Origin: Hetaerina americana
Lineage: Eukaryota > Arthropoda > Insecta > Odonata > Calopterygidae
NCBI GenBank assembly: GCA_022747635.1
Contig: JAKTNV010000119.1
Span: 744,001 to 808,000, forward strand
Length of the DNA: 64,000 nucleotides
Direction of reading: 5' to 3'
The notes under the pieces were generated by a model. The model did no database searches, was not told where the DNA came from, and was given only the letters and a program-made list of their open reading frames with translations. The stretch's first letter is position 1. Each line of letters starts with the position of its first letter. Positions 11,750 to 20,829 of the stretch are shown here, piece by piece. The position numbers and the translations under genes were made by a program.

Positions 11750-12820
11750 AAAGGGAAGGCCGTTATTGGATCGCCGATGGAACACTCCTTCACTTCAAAG
11801 TCTGCGGTCAAGTATATAGAAAATTGGGATTTATGAGACGCGTTATCGGCAGAAGTGACTCCAAGGTCAAAGAACGTTGTTACCATTATCTTGTAAGGCC
11901 TTATTTAGAATACGCATGTAGCGTATAGGATCCAAGTGAAAAAGGCCTCATTCGGAAAATTGAGAAGTTTCAACGCCTGGCAGGCGGTTTTGTTAGAAAT
12001 TCTTACGATAAAATGAAAAGCGTCACTGAAATGCTTATGGAGATGGGGTGGGAATCGTTAGAAGAGAGACGATTCAATGCAAGATTGACATTACTAAATA
12101 AATTCAGATCCGCATGTTTCAGCACCGAGGTCTCGTAAATTATTCGCGCTCCAACATGCATTGGTCGCTTGGATCATGTGTATAAAATTCGGGAAATATA
12201 GTAGATGCTAGAACTAGCAGACTCAAGGACTCCTTCTTCCCACGGACAATACGGGATAGCAACTGCAGCGTTGTAGATAGGAAAAATTCCACATGCCACC
12301 CTCCGCATCTAGGGAATACTCAGTTCTATTCAATTGCATGCTCTTTCACTAACCTAGAGTGTTTTGTTGTCAAAAGGCATACTTTCCAAATGACCTCATT
12401 AGTCCATCTGTTTTTAAGTCTCCCCTTCAATCCCTCGTCCCTCTCCGAGGGGGACTCGCCTGCTACCGGCAACGTAGGGTCGTATTCTCTGCCTTTTACA
12501 GTCTCCTTGGGGAGAGCGTTTTGTGTTTTCATGCTCATGTGGTGGTGGAATTTCGCCTTCTAACTTTTCATATTCTGGCTTGCGAGTTGTTGGATGGATT
12601 TCGTGCTGCATCTTGGGACGCAGTTGTTTCTTGGTTTAAGGTATGTGTTTGCATGAGTGTTGGATCAAGGAATTTTTTTGCATGAGTGTGTACGCCGCTG
12701 TGGGTGTAGTTTTGCAAGTTGTTGATTTTGCGTGTGGTATCGTTTCTATTTACGAGTGCTGACCTAACACCCCCCACCACACGCCCTTGCGGCGGCTTGC
12801 GGGGTATTCTGTAGATGTCG
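11750..12820 (+). mobile_element. CR1/L2-type LINE, 3' part with terminus
   Basis: From about 11830 the frame reads as the C-terminal end of a non-LTR reverse transcriptase: 'RVIGRSDSKVKERCYHYLVRPYLEYACSV', then 'IRKIEKFQRLAGGFVRNSYDKMKSVTEMLMEMGWESLEERRFNARLTLLNKF', and finally 'SRLKDSFFPRTIRDSNCSVVD' near 12220-12280. A 3' untranslated region follows and ends in a conserved block (about 12764-12816) shared with other copies: 'taacacc...cacacgcccttgcgg...ttgcggggtatt..gtagatgt'. Several stops; 5' truncated. It ends about 230 bp from the PKC exon and lies antisense to that gene, apparently in its intron. Confidence 0.82.
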
Positions 12821-13051
12821 AAAGTTTTTGCGCTTACTGAAATTTGAAAGGCATTTGCGGGGAATCAACTAAAACGATTGCCGGATTTCATTGAAAAATG
12901 ACCAAATCATCACTTATTCATTTGCAGATGGGAAGAGTCATTTCCGGCACGCATTGGCAATGTGAACCCAGGACCACAGGACAATAATAGTCAACCTCTT
13001 GAGACATTTATGGAAACAGCTTCTCCCGGAGCGGTACATGTCGTCGTTTAC
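12821..13051 (-). other. Start of PKC intron downstream of the giant exon
   Basis: Minus-strand sequence immediately 3' of the exon. The likely donor GTAAAC begins at 13051 (alternative GTTGGT at 13055). Translation beyond this point (GKRRHVPLREKLFP then stop) does not resemble a kinase, supporting an intron here. Confidence 0.65.
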
Positions 13052-16000
13052 CAACCTTTCCAAAACTGCCTTTTCCCAGCACTTTCAAGAAAAGGAAGTC
13101 TTGTACGTTGTAGTCTCGGAAACGGGGCAGGGAGGTGGCGGGGGCGGCCGAAGTCCCCGGGATCGATGCCCTCGAGATAGCCTCCTGCACGGCCAGAGCC
13201 TCGGGGTCGTCGCTGTCGTCCCCTTCGCTCTCCGAAGATGATGAGTCCGACGGCTGAGCGCTGCACCCCGAGGAAGTGGAGCGCGGGGAGCCGTCGGCCT
13301 GCAACCCGTCCACCGCATCCCCTCCGGTCCGCGGCCGGCCTCCATCCGGAGAGGACACCGCCTTGGTTTCTTCCGCCTCTCCAGGAGATCCTGTTAATAC
13401 TGACTTAGGCTTTTTCTTACTCGTCAATTCACCCGACTTGATCCTCAATTTTGTGTCGACGGACACCTTGCTCTTGGTTTTCATTCCCACTTCTCCAGTT
13501 TTCTTCCTCACACCAGCTTTTGGCTTGTCCCTAGGAGTCTTCAGCTTAACAGCCTCCGGCCCATGTGTCTGCCCATCACTTTCCGGAGAGGTCGTTGCCA
13601 AGGATATCTCAAAATGTTTATATTCTCGTTTAGTCACGACTTTAACTGAATTCCTTCGGAGAGGGTCCGAGTAAGAATACACTGACTCAACATTGTCCCA
13701 TTTTTTTAACTCTGATTCGTTAACTGACTTATCAACAGAGGATTCAGATATTTCCGAAAATGTTGATTTGGTTAAAGCATTCTTCCCTAATATTTGTTTT
13801 AATGAATCGGGTATGCACGACACCTCGAGAACCTTCTTCTCCAACAACTGGCCAGCCGCAGTACTTTGGGTGGCTGAAGTAATTGGTCCCTGCTGTTCTT
13901 TCCGCGAATCCTCGGGTTTCGATGCTGCACACGATAAGTCCAGCAATGTATCCTTGGACGCTGAACGAGTAATGGAAGTTTTTGACGTACTTTTTCCCGG
14001 TATTCGTTTCGGTGAATCTGGCGCAGACGACTTTCCCGTCACTACCCCTACCAAAGACTCTTCAGCCGCAGTACTCTGTTGTGCTATAGTCGGGTGCTTC
14101 TCCTGCTTCTTCCGTGACTCCTCGGGAACTGATGCTGCACCCGGTGAGTCTGCCACCCGATCTTTGGCCGCCGAATTAGGCGTGGGAGTAGTTGATGCAT
14201 TCTTTCCTGATATTTGCTTCGGCGAATCTGGAGTGGACGGCTGCTCTGACACTTTCCCCGCCAAACCCGTCGCGGTAATCTGGGGTGCTAATTTCAGGTG
14301 CTTTTCTTGTTTACCCTGTGACTCCTCCGCAGTTGATGCGAACGAAGACTCCGTGTTTTTCCACGCTGAACTAGAAGTGGGAGTTGTTGATGAAGTCTTT
14401 CCTAGGATTTGTTTCGGGGAATCTGGGGTGGACGGCTTCACCGGAATCTTCACCTCCGAGGAACTCTCAGTCATAATACTCTGGGGTACTAAACTCAGTG
14501 GCTTAGGCTTTTCTTTCCGCGAGATCTCAGGAGTGGATGCTGCACACGAAGAGTCTGCCGCTCCGTCCTTAGACGTTGATATGAAAGTGAAAGCCGTTGA
14601 GGTACTCTTTTCTAATATTTGCTTTGGTGAATACGGCGTGGACAGCTTCCCCGGCATCTTCTTCGCCAATGAACTCTCAATCATAATACCCTCGGGTGCA
14701 ACACTCAGTGGCTTAGGTTTTTCTTTCTGCGTCTCCCCAGGAGTTGATACTTCACACGAAGAGTCTGCCACTTCCGTTTTCAACACTGAATTAGGTTTGG
14801 GAGTTGAAGATGTACCCTTTCCTAGTATTTGTTTCGGGGAATCGGGAGGGGACGGTTTCCCCGGTGATACTACATACGAAGAGTCTACCACTTCCTTTCC
14901 CAACGCTGAATTAGGTTTTGGAGTTGCTGTAATCTTTCCTAGTATTTGTTTTGGGGAATCTGGAGGGGACGGCTTCCCCGGTCCCTTCACCACCATCAAA
15001 GTCTCCGCCATAGTACCTTGGAGTGCTAAACTCAATGGCTTAACCTTTTCTTTCTGCGTATCCCCGGGAGTGGATACTTCACACGAAGAATCTATCTCCT
15101 TCGTTTTCAACGCTGAATTAGGTTTGGGAGTTGTAGGTGCAATCTTTCCAAGTATTTGTTTCGGGGAATCGGGAGGGGACTGCTTCTCCGTTGATACTTC
15201 ACACGAAGAGTCTGCCACTTCCTTTTTCAACGCTGAATTAGGTTTGGGAGTTGTAGATGCAATCTTTCCAAGTATTTGTTTCGGGGAATCGGGAGGGGAC
15301 TGCTTTTCCGTTGTTACTTCACACAAAGAGACTACCTCTTTAGGTTTCAACGCTGAGTGAGGTTTGGGAGTTGTAGATGCAATCTTTCCAAGTATTTGTT
15401 TTGGGGAATCGGGAGGTGACTGCTTCTCCGTTGATACTTCAATCAAAGAGACTACCTCTTTAGGTTTCAACGCTGAATTAGGTTTGGGAGTTGTAGATGT
15501 ACTCTTTACAAGTATTTGTTTCGGGGAATCGGGAGGGGATAGCTTCCCCGTTGATACTTCACACGAAGAGACTACCTCTTTAGGTTTCAACGCTGAATTA
15601 GGTTTGGGAGTGGAAGATGCACTCTGTTTGGGGGAATCGGGATGAGACGGCTCCCCCAGCACCTTTTCATCCAACGAGCTCATAGACGAAATGCTTTCGA
15701 GTGTTAAATTTTTTGGTTTCTTCAATTTTTTATTTGCCATAACGCTTTTTTCCTCATCTGAGGAAGGTTCGTTGGCATTCTTAAATAGCATCGAAGGAGC
15801 TGATTTATTTACATCTAATTTTTCCTCTGCCCCTTTGCTCGTTGATATCATTCTGTTGGTTTTTTCGGATAACTCATCTTCTACCATGGCTTTTTGTAAC
15901 GAGTGCATGCAATTATCTTTTTTTTCTTCTTTTTTGGTGAGTATAATTTGATTGTTTGCTTTTTGTATCATGTTACTTTCTTTTCTTCTACCTTCTATGT

Positions 16001-16648
16001 CTTGAGACACAACGGTTACACCTAAATTTCCAATTTTAATTGCTTCGTGGGAATTATCTTTCTCTGATAAATTAGGCGTCAACGTAGTACTGCTGTATTC
16101 ATAACTAGAATGACACGTTTCTAAATGTACCGATTTTTGGAACGTGGCCTGTCGCTCCTCTCCTAATGAAGGCTCTTCGGGGAGCATCGCGACCTTACCT
16201 CTCGAGGAGGATGGTGCTTCAATGCGTACTGGGGATTCACTCGTTTCCGATCCCTGTGAATATTGCTTAGAGACATTGTCCTTTGGTTTTGTCACGAATA
16301 TGCCGGCGGATCGCAATTGAGGTTCCAGTGTCGCTGGACATCTCTCGGATTCTCCAATCTGCGGCGATGAGCCCTCTCCTTCGGCGAAGGGAATTCCGTT
16401 TCTCGCGAGTGCCACGGCTGCCGAGGGGCGCTCCTCGTCCGAGTGGTCCCGCCGCTCCACGCCCGCTGCACGGCCGATAGCCTCCCGGGCATGCGTCGTC
16501 GACGCCTCTCCCGCGCTCTCGCTCCCCAGCGCATGCCGCGCTTCCGCGCTCGATTCCCGTTCCGCCGCACTCCACGCAGCCGTCTCCTTAGCTCCGCACC
16601 CCCCGGAGCCCAGCGGTACCTCCTCCAGCGGCACCTCTTCCAGCGGCG
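13052..16648 (-). CDS. Pkcdelta: Giant internal exon of a novel (delta-type) protein kinase C
   Basis: A 3597-bp minus-strand exon (1199 codons). The acceptor is excellent: a long CT-repeat polypyrimidine tract then gttgcag at 16649-16655. The favoured donor is G|GTAAAC at 13051, which makes the exon phase 1-1 and a multiple of three. The frame stays open upstream to an ATG at 16748, but that part translates the polypyrimidine tract (SLSLSLSPS), so it is not the likely start. The last ~25 residues (FRDYNVQDFLFLKVLGKGSFGKV) are the start of an AGC kinase domain with its ATP-binding glycine loop, as in novel PKCs. Everything before is disordered, rich in S/P/K/E, with about twelve PDSPKQILGK-type repeats, an acidic Ser run (SDSSSSESEGDDSDD) and many S/T-P sites. 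In the family this is the linker between the C1 domains and the kinase. Delta type is inferred, because some insect Pkc-delta proteins have long linkers; the epsilon type is not excluded. Confidence 0.8.
13780..15650 (-). repeat. Coding tandem repeat inside the PKC exon (120-bp period)
   Basis: Bases 15121, 15241, 15361, 15481 and 15601 begin near-identical units, exactly 120 bp (40 codons) apart. Each encodes SPPDSPKQILGK, a short STTPKPNSALK stretch, then KEVVSSCEVSTEKQ-like sequence. Towards lower coordinates (the kinase side) the units become longer, about 75 codons, with an added ETQKEKPKPLSLAPQ block, and more diverged. Because units are multiples of three, the opposite strand is also nearly stop-free. 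Confidence 0.95.
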
Positions 16649-16690
16649 CTGCAACGAGAGAGGGCGAGAGAGAGAGAGAGAGGGAGGGAA
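16649..16690 (-). promoter_or_regulatory. Splice acceptor with CT-repeat polypyrimidine tract
   Basis: On the minus strand, a run of CT dinucleotides (16669-16690) is followed by cgccctctctcgttgcag, directly before the PKC exon. This marks the true 5' edge of the exon at 16648. Confidence 0.8.
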
Positions 16691-16699
16691 CACGCGCAG

Positions 16700-17030
16700 T
16701 GATGAGTAATGGAACACGCGGCGTATCCATCCGCAAGCATGAAAACATGTGCCTAGGCGTCTCTGATCATTACTGGAGGGGGGATCCCACATTTCCCTGA
16801 ATAAATGGGAAATGTTCGACATCAGCATTTATTCTGTGTCCTGTCGGCATTGACTTCTGCGGCAAAAAGATTTACATTTAATAAGACAAAATTTCACAAA
16901 ATTTTCTTTGTCATTGCGTTCATTTTTTTCGAATAATTTCAAGGGGCGTAGGAAGTTATAAAGGGAATATTTTTTTAAACCTTAATGTTAAAACAGTAAT
17001 TAAATTGAAAATCATTCCATTATATATACA
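16700..17030 (-). other. Upstream PKC intron, nothing else recognised
   Basis: AT-rich intronic sequence. No upstream exon with C1-domain Cys/His spacing was seen here or elsewhere on the minus strand in the window. Confidence 0.5.
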
Positions 17031-17035
17031 TATAT

Positions 17036-17085
17036 ACCCTCCGGTCAGTAGCCCAACGCTCTACCCCCTGAACTACCGCGACCCA
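17036..17085 (-). mobile_element. SINE family 1, head only (copy A)
   Basis: About 50 bases matching the tRNA-like head of the SINE copies at 17.1-17.37 and 45.6-45.88 kb (revcomp of gacccgcggtag... to ...gaccggaggg). It sits between short TA runs next to copy B. Confidence 0.8.
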
Positions 17086-17095
17086 TATATATATT

Positions 17096-17364
17096 AACCA
17101 TAAACAAAGTAATCAACCCGAAGGTCGGTGGGGTAGATGATGTTAGAGTTCCCCCAGAACTAAGCCCGACGGCGTGTGGAATTCACACATCAGGGTAGGC
17201 GGGCCAGTTCCTTTCCGTGGGCCTGTTATGGTTGCCCAGGAAGATCTGGTACCCGAAAAATCTGCAGGTGCCCAGTGGAGCTGCAGGTGCCCAGAGACTT
17301 GCCTGGGAATATAACCCGGGACCATACGGTCACTAGTCCAACGCTTTACCCCCTGGACTACTGC

Positions 17365-17368
<4 letters not shown>
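17096..17368 (-). mobile_element. tRNA-derived SINE family 1 (copy B)
   Basis: On the minus strand from 17368: a tRNA-like head with an A-box (tagtccagggggtaaagcg) and a decayed B-box (cccgggttatattccc). The body has an ggtacc-containing segment and tgtgtgaattccacacg (a small hairpin), then ccgaccttcgggttgattac and a 3' end ...ctttgtttatggtt. (TA)n lies immediately 5' and short TA runs 3'. Confidence 0.85.

Positions 17369-17403
<35 letters not shown>
17368..17403. repeat. (TA)n microsatellite
   Basis: About 17 TA repeats abutting the head of SINE copy B. Confidence 0.95.
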
Positions 17404-17410
<7 letters not shown>

Positions 17411-17485
17411 TTGCAAACACGAAACCCCACCATATGACGAATAAATATTCATTGCCATGGTCATTGAATAAGTAAATTTTGTATC

Positions 17486-17578
17486 TTTTTACACTTAACT
17501 TTATTACACTAGTACCGGTTTATACGCATATGCGGCATAATCAGATATGGTGTAGTAGTGCAATAAAGTTTAACCTAA
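17486..17578. repeat. Short foldback with ~20-bp arms
   Basis: The arms 'taactttattacactagta' (about 17493-17511) and 'tagtagtgcaataaagttta' (17552-17571) are imperfect reverse complements around an 'accggtttatacgcatatgcggcat' centre. This resembles the terminal sequence of an unclassified insect repeat. No coding content. Confidence 0.6.
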
Positions 17579-17579
17579 A

Positions 17580-19430
17580 AAAAATGTGTATTTATTCAGT
17601 GTAAAAATGATGGGCCAACCGGACAATTCAAAATATATTTAAAGTAAAAAGGGTAATGAAGATCAAATTTTTCGAGTATTTAGAAATAATGTTTAATTCT
17701 CATTATAAACTTATTTTTATATTAGTTGTCCTGCTTTCGCGTCTAGCCTGTCGATCTGGAGAATGAGGAATGAAAATTTCTTTATAGATTTTGACACGCT
17801 GGCGAAAACTCTACCACTCTCTTCAGTTTCTAAAGTTCCGTCATGTAACTATAAATATTCTTATTCAAATATTCAACTATGATGGGAGCGAAAATTGAAT
17901 AAAATTATTCAATGTGCCTTTTTTCAGATTAAGTTGTTTAGGATCTTTCGCAGCACGCGTCAAATTCGGAATCCTCATAGTGAGGCCAGCAAAGCTGGAT
18001 GCACGTAGACAAAGAGGAGGTTTTACTCATGAACACTGCTTTCTCTTTCATATTTTATAATTGTTTAAAATGATTAAATTGCAAAGCGAATATTTAAGAA
18101 CGGTGGGCATTGATATTAGTTTTCCAAACACACCAGACAATCTGTGATTAAGCCTACACTTTTCTTTTTCGCGAATACATTTTCGTGTTCTTTAGCATCA
18201 AAGATTTCCATTTATTTCCATTTCCATAAAGCCGCAACAGTACATAAGGATCCCATGCAATCAATTTACTTAGACATTTACTCAGAAAATTTACTTCTAA
18301 ACATAGTTCTAATTTTGAAAATCAAGCCATTGTTATTTCCTGGAGTAATTTTGAAATGACATAATTTTTTCCCACACAAAAAATGGAGTTTGGTAAAAAT
18401 GACAAGCCAAAATTATGTTGAAATAATATGATGGGAAATGTTTAATGAACTGCGGTGATTACATCTTGAAATAAATATGAGGCTAAAAAAATCTGCGTAA
18501 CTGTCAAAATGAAGTAATTTAATTTTCCATCAAATTTCCTTCTGTTCCATTGCCTATCGAATGTTTCATCAAAGCTACAAGGCCAAGTCGGTCGTAAAAT
18601 GGATAACTTCGTAGATGTGAGCCAAAGATAAGATGGAAAAATCACTTGGCTGACGGAGTGATTGAGTGTTTGTGAAAAAATAGGGGAGGTAAGTGGAAGA
18701 GGTTTCACTGCGCGTAAGTTTTAATCTGGATATTTTGGTGAAAGTTAAATGAACACGAATACATAATACGTAGCCACAACTTTGAGTGTAACAAAATTTG
18801 ATTCAACAGCAAGGAAAAATTGGTATTTATACATGGTGCGTAGGTGTAAAACAATCTTAGATATCAGTACAATCACTTCTTTCTACTACAAAGTATATAA
18901 ATGTAATTCAACTGTGACTATACCTATTGCATCATAATTGCCCTAAAACGAATAATTTAAGTGATTGATTAGTTTGACAAAAGTAAGACAAAATATGACC
19001 TGCAAATCAATTTTTCAACTGCAGGCTATGGTTAACTTTTTACTTCAATACTCATTTCAGCATCTACTTTGCCCCAATAATTTTAAGTTCCGAAATAGTC
19101 ATCTCGTAAACCCTCTAAAAATTTTAATTTCTAGGCAAAACATTGATATTTTTACCAGACCCTTTTAATAAATTATCTTGACTCATATTTTTCCTCCGAA
19201 ATCAGTCTAAAATTTTGGAATCTCTCTGCGATTAATCGCTTAAAATCTCCTCTAATGCATGTTTTTGCTAACTATTCAATTCCAAAATAAACGTATCATA
19301 TCAAGACGCGAAACTTATACCGTTACGTTATTTTGAGAATGCTGGAGGTCAATTTTTGGTATCATGCTTTTTACATAGAGTTGTCTTCATGTCTTCAACC
19401 TAAATGTCACCACTTTTAACGCCTTGGTTC
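17580..19430. other. AT-rich, nothing recognised
   Basis: Only short chance ORFs. Presumably intron or intergenic. Confidence 0.45.
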
Positions 19431-19436
19431 ATTTGC

Positions 19437-19500
19437 TACATTTACATCTGCTCAATGCCCCACAAGGGTGTGTGGCAGAGGGTGTTTGGTTACTAGCCAA
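19437..19500 (-). mobile_element. CR1/L2-type LINE 3' terminus (minus copy)
   Basis: On the minus strand: 'aacaccctctgccacacacccttgtggggcattgagcagatgtaaatgta'. This is a diverged copy of the conserved 3' terminal block seen at 12.77, 33.18 and 41.22 kb. Any body would extend to higher coordinates but is not recognisable. Confidence 0.6.
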
Positions 19501-20145
19501 GTATGTACATATACTCTCAATCATTGCTCCTCTACACAAATATCAGTGTGATCACGCACTGGATGAAAGTTATTCACCCTAAAGAGCTATACGATACAGA
19601 AAATATTTCACGACATTTCTCTGTTTTGGTGGGAAAACATTTCGCGTGATATTTGTTAATGTTGAATAGGGATCAATTAGAGCTTTTAAAAAACAATAAG
19701 CTCATTTTTTTGCCCATTCACATTTCCATTGAGAAGTAACAATGCGAACTTAATCCTATTTTTATCATCGAGGATTTTCCATCATTTAGAATTAAGAGGA
19801 AGCATCTCTTGAGCATTATTTCTCTAAGTAAAAAGCTCAAATCTATAAAAGTTCTAATTTTTAATTAAAAGTTGAGGGCTACATCATCAAAGCTCAGCGA
19901 AAGCAAAGCCATCACCAATAGCCTCCGATTTGTAATAGTGGCTCGTTCAATACCTTCTTTGAAAATCCAAGAGATGGTGCTCGTGGTATGGTGAAAGGTT
20001 TGCTTTTTGTAAGCCTCATTTCTCATTAGACTGCTATTAAAGTTTCATTGATATCCATCGCGTGGTTTCATTTTCATTGTCGGTATTGAGGCAAGAAGTT
20101 TTTGTTTTTTTGGAAAAATGGTAAAAAAGGCTTCGTGTGGGTATT
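19501..20145. other. AT-rich, nothing recognised
   Basis: May contain the eroded body of the minus-strand LINE, but no coding similarity is visible. Confidence 0.35.
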
Positions 20146-20149
20146 TAAA

Positions 20150-20765
20150 ACTTCTATTTTAAAGGTTTATCTCCGATTAAAATCAAACTCGAATTGTGTG
20201 AAGTTCATAGTACATCTTTTCATGCATTTATGAATGTTTACAATCGGATAAATGAGTTTAAACTAAGCCGTACATCCACAAATGGTGAACATCGTTCAGA
20301 ATGTCCAGGAGTGACTTCCTCCGAAATGGTTGACAAAATCCATGACATGGTTTTGAGTGATCGACGAATCAAAGTTCGTATCAAATAGACGAATCAAATA
20401 CTTAAAGCCACAGGTTTACCACAAGGTACAGTGCTTTTAATTTTACAGGAAAAATTGGGTGTGAAAAAAACTCGGTAAGATAAGTACTATATTTCCTCTC
20501 AGGGGATAATAAACGCGATTTTGAGGTCGGAATGGAGTCTGGTTTGATGCTTTTCCATTGCAGCCCTGACAAAGTTTCTGCCTCAATACCTAACTGCGGA
20601 CAAAACATGGATGCACTACTACTCCTCAGAGGCAAAGGAACAGTCAAAACAGTGGTCTTCTAAAGACGATCCGGCTCCGTAAATGGCGAACACGGTCGAC
20701 AAAGTGATAGCCACGGATTCTTGAGATGCACGTAAAATAATCTACATCTATAGGAACTCTCTTCA
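20150..20765 (+). mobile_element. Mariner relic (family B), C-terminally truncated
   Basis: Reads KLCEVHSTSFHAFMNVYNRINEFKLSRTSTNGEHRSECPGVTSSEMVDKIHDMVLSDRRIKV, then TGLPQGTVLLILQEKLGVKK, a gap, and LTADKTWMHYYSSEAKEQSKQWSSKDDPAP. This follows the order of a SETMAR-like mariner transposase: N-terminal HTH, linker, then the segment containing the first catalytic Asp ('vDeTWiHyy'). It ends near 'ARKIIYIYR' (20740), so the remaining catalytic core is lost. Stops and frameshifts are present. Confidence 0.88.
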
Positions 20766-20829
20766 GTGACGACAAAAATATATAAATATTGATTAAAACA
20801 TTCATACGCAAAAACACAGAGAAAGGATA

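Noticed and set aside
13693..15360. 555-codon plus-strand frame as a separate gene
   Set aside because: It lies exactly opposite the PKC repeat exon. Its composition mirrors the repeat, and the minus strand has the kinase motif and good splice sites.
16656..16748. ATG at 16748 as the start of the PKC protein
   Set aside because: The first ~33 codons translate a CT-repeat polypyrimidine tract that ends in gttgcag, a textbook splice acceptor. The real exon starts at 16648.
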